A DNA stretch of 13,482 nt from DATHRK01 sp035465395 (GCA_035465395.1 DATHRK010000008.1:1-13482), one strand, 5' to 3'. Shown: positions 1-7,819, counted from the first letter of the stretch. The notes: generated from the letters alone by a model not told the origin. Program-made: numbers and translations.

Positions 1-1
1 T

Positions 2-1747
2 ACGGCCGACAGCGTCACGCTGGCCGACACGCTGCCCAGCGGGGTGACGTGGATCGAGGACCCCGACAACACCGACTGCTCGATCGCGAGCGGGATCCTG
101 ACCTGCGACTTCGGGGACATGTCCCCGGTGGCCGCACCAGGGGACACGGCGATGGTCACCGTGGCGGGGCTCACCGACGCCGCCGACTGCGGCACGATCA
201 CGAACACGGGCTGGGCAGACGCGGCCAACGACACCGCGGTGAGCGACACCGACTCGCTCCTCGTCCAGTGCCCTGACCTGTCGATCCAGAAGTCGGCGCA
301 GGTCGACACCATCGCGGTGGGCGACACGGCCGTGTTCAACATCACGGTCAGCAACGACGGACCGGGCGATGCCTACGGCGTGATGCTGAAGGACACGCTG
401 CCCAACGGCGTGCTGTCCTGGTCGATCGTTTCGGAGACGCCGAACCTGTCGGCCTGCTCGATTAACGCGGGCGGCGCGGGAGAGGAGATCCTGGACTGCA
501 ACATCGGGACGCTGAAGGCCGATTCCAGCTTCACGGTGGTGGTCAGCTCCGATACCATCCCGACGAGCTATCTGCTGCCTGCGGGTGGCGGAACTCCGGT
601 GGCCGCGATCGAGATCGACGGGAATCTCAGCGACGATGTCGCCACGGGCATCGACTGGAATGGCGCCGGCATCAACTGCACCACGAACACGGGGTGCAGG
701 ATCGATCTGCCGACGGGTTCCAACGACGATTCCTTCGCCGGCGGCGTGAAGGAGGACACGGAAGCACCGGGCATCGTCAGCGGCTCGATCCCGAACAACA
801 AGAGCGACCTGCTGCGCTTCTACATCACCAGCCGGAAGCAGACGGTCTCGACCGCCGCGGGAGACTCGATCCATGACTTCATGTACATCGCGTGGGAGCG
901 CGTACAGGAGCCGAACGGCACGACGAACATGGACATCGAGCTCAATCAGTCCACGGTCACGAGCGCGAACGGTGTCACCAAGGTGCGGACTGCCGACGAC
1001 CTCTTGATCAAGTACGACCTGGCGCAGGGCGGTATTACGCCGACGCTGGGTTATCACAAGTGGATCACCGCTGCGAGCGCCGGCGGGGCGAGCGCGGCGA
1101 GCGTCTGCGAAGCCACCAACAAGTTCCCGTGCTGGGGCAAGGTGCTCACGCTGAGCCCGCCGGCCGTTGCCGGTGCCGTCAACAGCAGCAGCGTCGTGGA
1201 CTCGATTGCGCCGGACGATCCGCGCACGATCGATCCGTTCACCTTCGGTGAGGCCGGCATCGATCTGCAGGCCTCCGGCATCTTCCAGGCGGGCGTGTGC
1301 CGCAACTTCGGGTCGGCGTTCCTGAAGAGCCGGTCCTCGGACAGCTTCACGTCCCAGGTCAAGGACTTCATCGCGCCGGTGCCGATCAACATCTCCAACT
1401 GCCAGCCGGTGAACATCCCCAACACGGCGTGGGCCAAGGCGTCGAATTACGCGCCGCCGAGTGGATCCGCCGGTGACTCGATCTCGGACGGCGACACGAT
1501 CACCGTCGTTGAACAGCTGGCCTTCCTGATGGGAGCGCCGACGGTCCGGCTGGCCGAGGCCAGCGCTCTCGATGGGACCGGCACGACCGGTTCCATCGCG
1601 ACACCGGCGGAGGCTGCGGCGGACCTGCGGATCCTGCCTCTGGCTTCGGAAGGTCAGACCGGAACGCCGTGGCCGGCCAGCGCGGGGCACAACGGCGTCG
1701 TATCGAGTCAGGTCACCAACGCACCGCGACGGCGGCGCATGACCTGA
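2..1747 (+). CDS. Secreted DUF11-repeat surface protein, 3' part (5' end outside window)
   Basis: The frame is open to the left edge, so the GTG at 44 is internal and the real start lies outside. The visible part is 581 residues. Residues 1 to about 90 finish one DUF11 (Ig-like, cell-surface) repeat, with the motif ADTLPSGVTW and a Cys pair (DCS...LTCDFG). A second DUF11 repeat spans about 91-186 (PDLSIQKSA, VSNDGPGDA, KDTLPNGV, Cys pair SACS...LDCNIG). From about 200 a different extracellular module follows (KEDTEAPGIV, NNKSDLLRFY, AWERVQEPNGTTNMDIELNQ) and continues to FLKSRSSDSFTSQVKDFIAP. This order is common in long exported DUF11 proteins. The last 80 or so residues match nothing I recognise and end NAPRRRRMT. 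I see no LPXTG motif or membrane anchor. A structural or adhesive role is inferred from the family; no enzymatic residues are visible. Confidence 0.85.
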   Translation, partial: TADSVTLADTLPSGVTWIEDPDNTDCSIASGILTCDFGDMSPVAAPGDTAMVTVAGLTDAADCGTITNTGWADAANDTAVSDTDSLLVQCPDLSIQKSAQVDTIAVGDTAVFNITVSNDGPGDAYGVMLKDTLPNGVLSWSIVSETPNLSACSINAGGAGEEILDCNIGTLKADSSFTVVVSSDTIPTSYLLPAGGGTPVAAIEIDGNLSDDVATGIDWNGAGINCTTNTGCRIDLPTGSNDDSFAGGVKEDTEAPGIVSGSIPNNKSDLLRFYITSRKQTVSTAAGDSIHDFMYIAWERVQEPNGTTNMDIELNQSTVTSANGVTKVRTADDLLIKYDLAQGGITPTLGYHKWITAASAGGASAASVCEATNKFPCWGKVLTLSPPAVAGAVNSSSVVDSIAPDDPRTIDPFTFGEAGIDLQASGIFQAGVCRNFGSAFLKSRSSDSFTSQVKDFIAPVPINISNCQPVNIPNTAWAKASNYAPPSGSAGDSISDGDTITVVEQLAFLMGAPTVRLAEASALDGTGTTGSIATPAEAAADLRILPLASEGQTGTPWPASAGHNGVVSSQVTNAPRRRRMT

Positions 1748-1758
1748 CGGCCTTCTGC

Positions 1759-1792
1759 CCCACCCCGGCGTCGCAGCCGCTGCCGGGGTGGG
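1759..1792 (+). terminator. Stem-loop just after the DUF11 gene stop
   Basis: A perfect 11-bp stem (CCCACCCCGGC at 1759-1769 with its complement at 1782-1792) encloses a 12-base loop, 11 bases after the stop codon. It lacks a following T-run, so it is either the first part of a two-hairpin terminator or an RNA 3'-end stabiliser. Confidence 0.55.
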
Positions 1793-1818
1793 AGGCCTCG
1801 ACGCCCACCTCATACTGG

Positions 1819-1855
1819 AAGGGGCGACCGAGTCGGTCGCCCCTTCGTTCTTGTC
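1819..1855 (+). terminator. Intrinsic terminator between convergent genes
   Basis: A perfect 12-bp stem (AAGGGGCGACCG at 1819-1830, complement at 1834-1845) has a 3-base loop and is followed on the plus strand by the T-rich CGTTCTTGTC. This is a good Rho-independent terminator for the DUF11 gene. The stem is symmetrical and has A-rich sequence on the far side, so it may also stop transcripts coming from the subtilase gene on the minus strand. Confidence 0.75.
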
Positions 1856-1872
1856 CGGCTCCTGCGGTTCAG

Positions 1873-1892
1873 CGCGGCGCGAGCACGCCGCG
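1873..1892 (-). terminator. Small hairpin just after the subtilase stop
   Basis: A 7-bp GC stem (CGCGGCG at 1873-1879 with CGCCGCG at 1886-1892) and a 6-base loop lie 4 bases beyond the subtilase stop codon on the minus strand. It has no T-run. It may assist the stronger hairpin at 1819-1845, but chance is possible in DNA this GC-rich. Confidence 0.3.
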
Positions 1893-1896
1893 GGCG

Positions 1897-3483
1897 TCAG
1901 CCATTCCTACCGCGACCTTTGCCGTTGCCGCCGCCTCCCTTGTTACCCTTCTCCGTCGCGCCGCTGCCGTCGCCATCGGTCGAGGCACATTGCTCGCGGC
2001 CGCCCTGCGACGGGCAGGTCGTCGCGATCGCCGTCTCCGACAGCGCCGAGAACATGCCGTGCCAGGTCTCGAGGCGAACCGCGAACTCGTAGGCGGTGGC
2101 GCCGTCGAGGTACGTCGGCCCGAACGAAACCAGGGTGGTCGTCGCCGGTCCGCTCACCATCTGCCAGGGGTCGGACTCGTCGCCCGCGCGGCGGAAGTAG
2201 AGCTCGAAGCGCATGGCGTCCGCCTCCTGGACGTTCCACGTGACCGTGATCCGGACCTCGGCGGTGTCGGGCACCGCCTGCACGCCCACCGGCGGGTGCG
2301 GCGGCTCGGACGGCGGCGGGTCGCCGTCGTCCTCCTGCACCTGCCGCAGCGTGTTGACCACGTGCGCGTTCTCCGAGAAGCCGTTCGTCACGACGTTCTT
2401 GGTGGCGTGCGCCCACAGCAGGTCGGCGATCGCGCCGACCCCCGCTCCGGGGTTCGCCTCCATCAGGAGCGCCGCCGCGCCGGCGGCGTGCGGCGACGCC
2501 ATCGAGGTGCCGTTCAGGACAGCGCTCGCGTCGTCCGCGGCGTGGTGGGCGGAGAGGACGTTCACGCCCGGCGCGAACAGGTCGACGCAGTCGCCGTAGT
2601 TGGAGAACGTCGCGCGGGAATCCGTAACGTCGGTCGCGCCGACCGTCACCGCCGAAGGGGCGCGCGCCGGCGACATGCCGCACGCGTCCGTGCTGCTGTT
2701 CCCGGCGGCGACCACCACGGTGAAACCCGCGGAGCTCAGGCTCGCGACGGCTTCGTCGAACGGCTGGGAGCCGCTGGAGCCCAGCGACATGTTGACCACC
2801 CCGAGCTCCCCACCGGCCAGGATCCAGTCCAGGCCGGCGATGACGCCGGCGATGGTGCCCGATCCGGCGCAGTCCAGCACGCGGACCGCGACCAGGTCGA
2901 CGTCCTTGGCGACGCCGTACGTGGTGCCGCCGATCGTACCGGCGACGTGCGTGCCGTGTCCGTTGCAGTCGCCCGCGTCTCCGCCGAACGCGTCGAAGCC
3001 CGGCCGGGCCCGCCCGGCGAACTCCTGGTGGGTAGTCCGGATCCCGGTGTCGACGACGTAGGCCGTGACCCCCGCGCCGGACAGGTCGTAGCCGTACACC
3101 CCGTCCAGATCCGCGCCTCGCTGGTCGATGCGGTCCAGCCCCCACGGCGGGGCGATCTGATCTCCCGCGATGGTGACCTGCGCGTCCGGCACGACCGCCC
3201 GCACTCCGGGTGCGTTCGAAAGACCGGCCGCGGCCGCCTCGGGGATGCGTCCCGCCAGGCCGTTGACCGCGTGGCTGTACACGTAGTCCGTCTCGAGCGC
3301 GTGCTGCGCGGCGAACCCGTGAGGATCGACGCCGCGCTCGAGCAGCACGATCATGCGCTCGGCGCCGGCCCCGACGACCGCCGCCGAGGGCTCAGGCGAA
3401 TCGGCCATCTCACGAGGGCCGAAGAAGCCCTCGCCACAGCCGGCGAGGCCAAGCACGGCGAGCATGCAGACTGCACGCTTCAT
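1897..3483 (-). CDS. Subtilisin-like serine protease (S8, proteinase K type), predicted lipoprotein
   Basis: The protein has 528 residues. The start is ATG with GGAGG at 3491-3495, 7 bases upstream. Residues 1-16 are a lipoprotein signal peptide ending in the lipobox LAGC (Cys16). Residues about 43-105 look like an inhibitor I9 propeptide that folds and then blocks the enzyme until cleaved. The S8 catalytic domain spans about 110-385. It has Asp145 (VVDTGI), His176 (NGHGTHVAGT), the oxyanion Asn262 (VVAAGNSS) and Ser327 (NGTSMASPHAAG), so the triad is intact; spacing and motifs match the proteinase K/aqualysin subfamily. A Pro-rich linker (about 388-398) leads to a fibronectin III-like domain (about 398-490) and a Gly/Lys-rich tail (513-528). 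It likely acts on the outer face of a membrane as a secreted degradative or processing protease. The gene stands alone, convergent with the DUF11 gene. The substrate is unknown. Confidence 0.95.
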   Translation of the reverse strand: MKRAVCMLAVLGLAGCGEGFFGPREMADSPEPSAAVVGAGAERMIVLLERGVDPHGFAAQHALETDYVYSHAVNGLAGRIPEAAAAGLSNAPGVRAVVPDAQVTIAGDQIAPPWGLDRIDQRGADLDGVYGYDLSGAGVTAYVVDTGIRTTHQEFAGRARPGFDAFGGDAGDCNGHGTHVAGTIGGTTYGVAKDVDLVAVRVLDCAGSGTIAGVIAGLDWILAGGELGVVNMSLGSSGSQPFDEAVASLSSAGFTVVVAAGNSSTDACGMSPARAPSAVTVGATDVTDSRATFSNYGDCVDLFAPGVNVLSAHHAADDASAVLNGTSMASPHAAGAAALLMEANPGAGVGAIADLLWAHATKNVVTNGFSENAHVVNTLRQVQEDDGDPPPSEPPHPPVGVQAVPDTAEVRITVTWNVQEADAMRFELYFRRAGDESDPWQMVSGPATTTLVSFGPTYLDGATAYEFAVRLETWHGMFSALSETAIATTCPSQGGREQCASTDGDGSGATEKGNKGGGGNGKGRGRNG

Positions 3484-3899
3484 GGGGGTTCCTCCCCCGA
3501 GCAGCCACGGTCCAGCGGGCGCGGGAGTTCGCCGAAGCTACCTGGCGCGAGGAGAGTCGTTGCCGGTAGGGATGCCCGGTCCAGGGTATCCGGCGGCGGA
3601 TGTCCCGATCCGCCGCCAGCGCGCGCTTGCCGGGCGGATGTCGTCTCGATCCGGCCCGGATGCGCGCGTAGGCACGCGCAAGAATTCAGCGCATCGGATA
3701 AACAAACGGCGCGAGGAACCGCAGCGGGAACCTAAGGTGTTATGGGGAAGGCGGTTCGGAGGACGGTCGAGAGCGCCACCAACGGCGAGAAACAGGCTCG
3801 TTGCGACCGGACGCAGCGCATTTCTTTCGGTATCGCCCGCAAGGATTGAGTGGCGCGGACGCCGCCGCCCGACGGCCCCGCCACTCGCGCGGGTGAGCC
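3484..3899. other. Intergenic region of 416 bases without a convincing gene
   Basis: It lies between the membrane-protein stop and the subtilase start, both on the minus strand, so it should hold the subtilase promoter. An AT-richer patch occurs at about 3685-3735 but I could not find a well-spaced -35/-10 pair. Open frames across it, such as 3538-3987 on the minus strand and 3353-4129 on the plus strand, are Arg/Pro-rich. They have no recognisable domain and overlap real genes, so I do not call them. The left edge holds the subtilase ribosome binding site and the right edge a possible terminator. Confidence 0.6.
3848..3886 (-). terminator. Possible terminator after the membrane-protein gene
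   Basis: An 8-bp inverted repeat (GAGTGGCG at 3848-3855, CGCCACTC at 3879-3886) with a long GC-rich loop lies 13 bases beyond the stop at 3900. It is followed on the minus strand by AATCCTTG. The T-run is poor and the loop long, so the call is tentative. It would end the pntAB-pntB-pncB-membrane-protein transcript. Confidence 0.4.
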
Positions 3900-4619
3900 T
3901 CAAACGGCCTCGGCGCCCTCCGGTTCCGACGGCTTCATCATCCCGTACGCGGTGCTCACCGCGAGGAAGAACCAGAGCAGGTCCCAACCACTCATCTGGG
4001 CCCGGATCCGATCGACGAAGCCCATGGACCCGATCGCGGAATCGGCGTACCAGCGCGCGACGGCCGCGCGCTCCTGGTCGCCCATGGACGCCACGCGCGT
4101 CTGTGCCTGGGCCACCATCTGGTCGGTGAGCGCCCGCGGCAACGTGTCACCCTCCGCGATGGCGTCGTACTCGGCCTGCGTTTCCTCGCGGAAGGCACCC
4201 TGGTCGATCATGTGGTAGATCGTGACTTCGGTGAGGAAATCTTCGTCCTCCACGATCGCCTGCGCGAGCGCGCCGGCCCCCATGGTCGTGATCATGAGCT
4301 TGCCGAGGAGGAGGCCGACCGCGGCGAAACCGGCTGCGGCCAACGCGAGCCCGGAGGAACGGGCGGCCGTCAACCGGGCCATGGCGAAGCCGACGACGAG
4401 GCCCACGCCCCACGCGACCCAGCCGACCTCGTATCCCGTCCTGAGCACGATGAGCGCCCAGACGGCGCCGGACAGGAGGGCCGCGATCAGGCCCGCGGCG
4501 AGAGCCAGGGACGCGTTGCCGTCATCGTGGCGGACGGCGGCGGCCGCATCGCCTCCCCGATACGCATCGGATACGAGCGGCTCGGTTCGGTCGTGGCTCC
4601 CCTGCGGATCCTCGTGCAT
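3900..4619 (-). CDS. Hypothetical four-helix membrane protein
   Basis: The protein has 239 residues from ATG 4619; I do not recognise the family. After a polar N-terminus of about 37 residues come three close membrane helices (about 38-60, 65-83 and 90-113), an acidic and soluble segment of about 98 residues (114-211), and a fourth helix (about 212-228) with the segment WDLLWFFLAVSTAYGMM. The soluble segment includes IVEDEDFLTEVTIYHMIDQG and later AQTRVASMGDQERAAVARWY. An even helix number puts both ends on the same side, most likely the cytoplasm, with the large loop outside. An alternative GTG start at 4628 lies inside the ribosome binding site, so ATG 4619 is preferred. The gene follows pncB by 77 bases on the same strand and could share its transcript. 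A weak promoter-like pair (TTGAGT 4695-4700, TAGGTT 4671-4676, spacing 18) overlaps the end of pncB. The function is unknown. Confidence 0.75.
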   Translation of the reverse strand: MHEDPQGSHDRTEPLVSDAYRGGDAAAAVRHDDGNASLALAAGLIAALLSGAVWALIVLRTGYEVGWVAWGVGLVVGFAMARLTAARSSGLALAAAGFAAVGLLLGKLMITTMGAGALAQAIVEDEDFLTEVTIYHMIDQGAFREETQAEYDAIAEGDTLPRALTDQMVAQAQTRVASMGDQERAAVARWYADSAIGSMGFVDRIRAQMSGWDLLWFFLAVSTAYGMMKPSEPEGAEAV

Positions 4620-4626
4620 GCGTCGC

Positions 4627-4631
4627 ACCTC
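4627..4631 (-). promoter_or_regulatory. Ribosome binding site that decides the membrane-protein start
   Basis: GAGGT on the minus strand lies 7 bases upstream of ATG 4619. The competing GTG start (4626-4628) overlaps this site and has no Shine-Dalgarno sequence of its own at a usable distance. Confidence 0.65.
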
Positions 4632-4696
4632 GCGTGTCGTGGCTGTCCGGGGAGGAGGGCCAAGCGCTCCAACCTATTCGGGTCGGCGGGCCCGAC

Positions 4697-6073
4697 TCAA
4701 GGATTTGCTGTCTCCCGGCGCCGACGGGCCTCTTCCAGGGGGTCCGAGACCTCGACCGGGTACGGGGCGTCCTCCCCGTCGATGGCGCGCAGCCGCTCGG
4801 GGAGGGAGCGCACCGCGGCCCTCGCGCCCGCTCGCACGTCCGAGAGCGGCCGACGTGCGGCTTCCAGCACGCGGCCGTTGCGCATCAGGGGCACGAGGAG
4901 CGGCCGGCCGGGCCGCGCCTCCTCCGCGCCCGCGATGACGTCCCGCATGGCCACGCCGTCGACCTCGATGCGGAAGACCTGGCGCGGCCCCGGTAGGACC
5001 GACTCGTCCTCGACGGCCACGTCTCCAGGCCCGTCGTAGGCGACCATCGTGTAGGAGATGTCGAGCGCCGGCGCGTCGCCCGGAACGGCCATCTCGGTAC
5101 CGACGCCAAAGCCGCCGATCGGCGCCCCGTCCTCGACCAGCCGCTCGATGGCGTGCTCGTCCAGGCCGCCACTCGCGAAGATGTCGACGTGCTCGAGCCC
5201 GGCCTTGTCGAGGAGCGCTCGCGCCTCGGTGGCCAGACGGCCGTCGCGGCCGGGCGCGAGCCGGATTGCGCGCACGTCGAAGGCGTCGCCCTGCTCCTCC
5301 GCGAGCGTAATCAGGTCGCGCACGCCCTCGAGCGAATCGTGGGTGTCCACCAGCAGCGTGGTGTCGCCGAAGCGCGCCGCGAACGCGCGGAACGCGTCCA
5401 GCTCGTCCGCGTGCGCCTCGACGTAGCTGTGCGCCATCGTCCCGCTCACCGGAATGCCCCACATGCGGCCCGCGAGCACGTTGCTGGTCGCGGCGACCCC
5501 GGCGATGTAGCAGGCGCGCGCCGACTTGACCCCCGCGTCGACGCCGTGCGAGCGGCGCAAGCCGAAGTCCACGACGGGTTGGCCCCTCGCCGCGTTCACG
5601 ACGCGGATTGCCTTGGACGCGATCGCGGTCTGCAGGTGGATCTGGTTCACCAGCAGCGTTTCGATGAGCTGCACCTCCGGAAGCGCCCCCGTGACCTCCA
5701 GGATCGGCTCGCGGGCGAACACCGGCGTGCCCTCGGGCACACCGAGCGCGTCACCGCTGAACCGGAAGTCGGCGAGCCAGGACAGGAAGTCCTCGCCAAG
5801 CACGCCGAAGCCCCGCAGGTGCTCCAACGCTGCGGCGCCGAAGCGCAGCCGCTCCACCGCCTCGAGGACCAGCTCCTGCCCGCACGCGAGCAGGAAGCGC
5901 CGGGACGGCGGCAGGCGGCGGGCCTCGACGGCGAAGGTCGCGCGACCGCTCCGGCCGGCCTCCAGGTGCCCGCGCACGAGGCCGAGCTGGTACAGGTCGG
6001 TCAGGAGCGCGAGATCGTCCTCGCAGACCCAGGGGGAGGGCCGCTGCATCAGCGTGTCGGCGGACGGCGTCAT
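4697..6073 (-). CDS. pncB: Nicotinate phosphoribosyltransferase
   Basis: The protein has 458 residues from ATG 6073. It joins nicotinate and PRPP, with ATP hydrolysis, to give nicotinate mononucleotide, the entry step of the Preiss-Handler NAD salvage route in the cytoplasm. Family motifs in order are TDLYQLGLVRGHL near the N-terminus, LLVNQIHLQT, DFGLRRSHG (about 169-177), SGTMAHSY with the presumed phosphorylated His215, DTHDS (243-247), FASGGLDE (299-306) and GFGVGTEM (321-328, phosphate binding). Length is normal for the bacterial family. One oddity: between DTHDS and FASGG most relatives have R-L-D-S-G-D-L, but here the segment reads RLAPGRDGRLA. The gene begins 13 bases after the pntB stop, so it is very likely cotranscribed. 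No strong Shine-Dalgarno sequence precedes ATG 6073. A TTG at 6082 in the same frame is an alternative start adding three residues. Confidence 0.94.
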   Translation of the reverse strand: MTPSADTLMQRPSPWVCEDDLALLTDLYQLGLVRGHLEAGRSGRATFAVEARRLPPSRRFLLACGQELVLEAVERLRFGAAALEHLRGFGVLGEDFLSWLADFRFSGDALGVPEGTPVFAREPILEVTGALPEVQLIETLLVNQIHLQTAIASKAIRVVNAARGQPVVDFGLRRSHGVDAGVKSARACYIAGVAATSNVLAGRMWGIPVSGTMAHSYVEAHADELDAFRAFAARFGDTTLLVDTHDSLEGVRDLITLAEEQGDAFDVRAIRLAPGRDGRLATEARALLDKAGLEHVDIFASGGLDEHAIERLVEDGAPIGGFGVGTEMAVPGDAPALDISYTMVAYDGPGDVAVEDESVLPGPRQVFRIEVDGVAMRDVIAGAEEARPGRPLLVPLMRNGRVLEAARRPLSDVRAGARAAVRSLPERLRAIDGEDAPYPVEVSDPLEEARRRRETANP

Positions 6074-6086
6074 GGCATGCAACCGG

Positions 6087-7478
6087 CTAGAGCGACTTCA
6101 GCTCCTGCACAAGCTTCGTCAGGCTGTCCTTGGCGTCGCCGAACAGCATGCGGTTCTTCTCGTCGTAGAACAGCGGGTTGTCGATGCCCGCGAAACCGGG
6201 GCTCAGGCTGCGCTTGAGCACGATCGTGTTCTTGGCGCGCGAGACTTCGACGATCGGCATGCCGTAGATCGGGCTGCCGGGGTCGTCGTTGGCCGCGGGG
6301 TTGACGACGTCGTTCGCGCCGACGATGAGAACCACGTCGGTGCGCTCCATCTCGGGGTTGATCTGCTCCATCTCCCAGAGCTGGGGGTAGGGCACGTTCG
6401 CCTCCGCGAGGAGCACGTTCATGTGGCCGGGCATGCGCCCCGCGACAGGGTGAATCGCGTAGCGGACGTCCACGCCCTTGGCCTCCAGCAGCTCGCCCAT
6501 CTCGCGCGCTTGGTGCTGCGCCTGGGCGACCGCGAGACCGTAGCCCGGCACGACCACCACCGACTTCGAGTAGGCCATGAGGACCGCCGCGTCGTCGGGC
6601 GTGATCTCGCGCACGGTCCGGTCCCCGTCGGCGCCCGGGCCCAACGCCGCCGTCGCCCCGCCGGCGCCGAACGCCCCGAAGAGCACGTTGGCGAGCGAGC
6701 GGTTCATCGCCTTGCACATGATCGACGTCAGGATCAGTCCGGAGGCGCCGACCAGCGCGCCCGCGATGATCAGGATGTCGTTGCGCAGCACGAAGCCCGC
6801 GGCCGACGCAGCCAGCCCCGAGTAGGAGTTGAGCAGGGCGATCACGACCGGCATGTCGGCGCCGCCGATGGGAATCACGAGCAGGATGCCGAAGAGGAAG
6901 GCCACCGCGACCAGGATGAGCAGCGCGCGCGGATCGTACTGCGCGATCAGCCAGCCCGACACGGCGAGAATGCCGAGCGCGATCAGCGCGTTGGAGGCGT
7001 TCTGGAGCGGGTAGGTGACGGCGTTGCCCGACACCAGGCCCTGGAGCTTGCCGAACGCGACCATGCTGCCCGAGAAGGTCACCGTGCCAATCAAGATGCT
7101 GAGAGCGATGGTGACCGCGACATCCGGCGTGGCGCTCGCGCCGGCCTCGCCGAGCCGCACGTACTCGTCGACCGCGACCAGCGCGGACGCCCCGCCGCCG
7201 AAACCGTTGAACACCGCCACGAGCTGCGGCATGGCGGTCATCTGCACGGTGCGCGCGAGCACCAGTCCGATCAGGCCTCCGATCGCGAGGCCCGCCAGGA
7301 TGGCCGCGAACCCGAGGATCTCCTGGCTGAACAGCGTCGCCGCGATGGCGACCAGCATCCCGAGCGCGCCCAGGATGTTGCCCGAGCGCGCGGTGTCCGG
7401 GCTGCCGAGCCGCTTGAGCCCGACGATGAACAGGACGGCCGCGATCAGATAGGCGGCGTCGATGACGGCGGGGCTCAC
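6087..7478 (-). CDS. pntB: NAD(P) transhydrogenase subunit beta
   Basis: The protein has 463 residues. It is the beta subunit of proton-translocating transhydrogenase, which uses the proton gradient in the inner membrane to drive NADH + NADP+ to NAD+ + NADPH. Residues 1 to about 260 are the membrane domain, with many hydrophobic helices and the motif MPQLVAVFNGFGGGAS; Asn91 sits where E. coli PntB has the channel His91, as in three-subunit enzymes. Residues about 295-463 are the NADP(H)-binding domain III, with VVPGYGLAVAQAQ (309-321), HPVAGRMPGHMNVLLAEA, IVGANDVVNPAA (386-397) and MLFGDAK near the end. All expected motifs are present and the length is normal. The GTG start overlaps the pntAB stop (GTGA), and AGGAGG at 7483-7488 lies 4 bases upstream, so translational coupling with pntAB is likely. 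Confidence 0.97.
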   Translation of the reverse strand: MSPAVIDAAYLIAAVLFIVGLKRLGSPDTARSGNILGALGMLVAIAATLFSQEILGFAAILAGLAIGGLIGLVLARTVQMTAMPQLVAVFNGFGGGASALVAVDEYVRLGEAGASATPDVAVTIALSILIGTVTFSGSMVAFGKLQGLVSGNAVTYPLQNASNALIALGILAVSGWLIAQYDPRALLILVAVAFLFGILLVIPIGGADMPVVIALLNSYSGLAASAAGFVLRNDILIIAGALVGASGLILTSIMCKAMNRSLANVLFGAFGAGGATAALGPGADGDRTVREITPDDAAVLMAYSKSVVVVPGYGLAVAQAQHQAREMGELLEAKGVDVRYAIHPVAGRMPGHMNVLLAEANVPYPQLWEMEQINPEMERTDVVLIVGANDVVNPAANDDPGSPIYGMPIVEVSRAKNTIVLKRSLSPGFAGIDNPLFYDEKNRMLFGDAKDSLTKLVQELKSL

Positions 7479-7768
7479 CGGTCCTCCTCGCGCCGCTTGA
7501 ACATCTGAAGCATCCGGTCGGTCACCAGGAAGCCCCCCACGACGTTGATCGTCGCCATCGCGACGGCGATCACGCCGAGCACGACGCTGAGCGTCCCGGA
7601 CAACCGCCCGGCGACCAGCAGCGCTCCGATGATGGCGATCCCCGAGATCGCGTTGGACCCCGACATCAGCGGCGTGTGCAGGATGGTGGGTACCTTGGTG
7701 ATGACCTCGAAGCCGACGAACATCGCCAGCACGAAGATCGTGACCGAGATCAACAACGCTTCGATCAT
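7475..7768 (-). CDS. pntAB: NAD(P) transhydrogenase subunit alpha-2 (membrane part)
   Basis: The protein has 97 residues from ATG 7768, preceded by GAGGGAG at a normal distance. An upstream in-frame extension to 7849 is Arg/Pro-rich, unlike the family, and would run through the promoter, so I reject it. It is the small membrane subunit of the three-part transhydrogenase (alpha-1, alpha-2, beta). Three to four helices are visible: about 3-22, 40-58 and 62-83. The family motif KVPTILHTPLMSGSNAISG occupies 25-43. His31 in it is the best candidate for the membrane histidine implicated in proton transfer in this subunit type, because PntB has Asn at its channel-His position. It overlaps pntB by 4 bases. 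The partner PntAA, which binds NAD(H), is normally encoded just upstream but is not there. Confidence 0.95.
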   Translation of the reverse strand: MIEALLISVTIFVLAMFVGFEVITKVPTILHTPLMSGSNAISGIAIIGALLVAGRLSGTLSVVLGVIAVAMATINVVGGFLVTDRMLQMFKRREEDR

Positions 7769-7819
7769 GGACTCTCCCTCGCGGCTAAGCTCGGCTCCCG
7801 CGCGCTGCGGGGCCGCGGG

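Noticed and set aside
1669..3735. Long plus-strand open frame (688 codons) across the subtilase gene
   Set aside because: It is the antisense shadow of the subtilase, Arg-rich and without domains. The minus-strand frame has an intact catalytic triad, signal peptide and ribosome binding site.
3538..3987. Minus-strand open frame of 149 codons in the 416-base gap
   Set aside because: It overlaps the end of the membrane-protein gene, is Arg-rich, lacks a recognisable domain and has no clear ribosome binding site.
5526..7508. Plus-strand open frame (660 codons) over pncB and pntB
   Set aside because: It is an antisense shadow of two strongly recognised genes, full of Arg, His and Asp as expected from GC-rich antisense reading.
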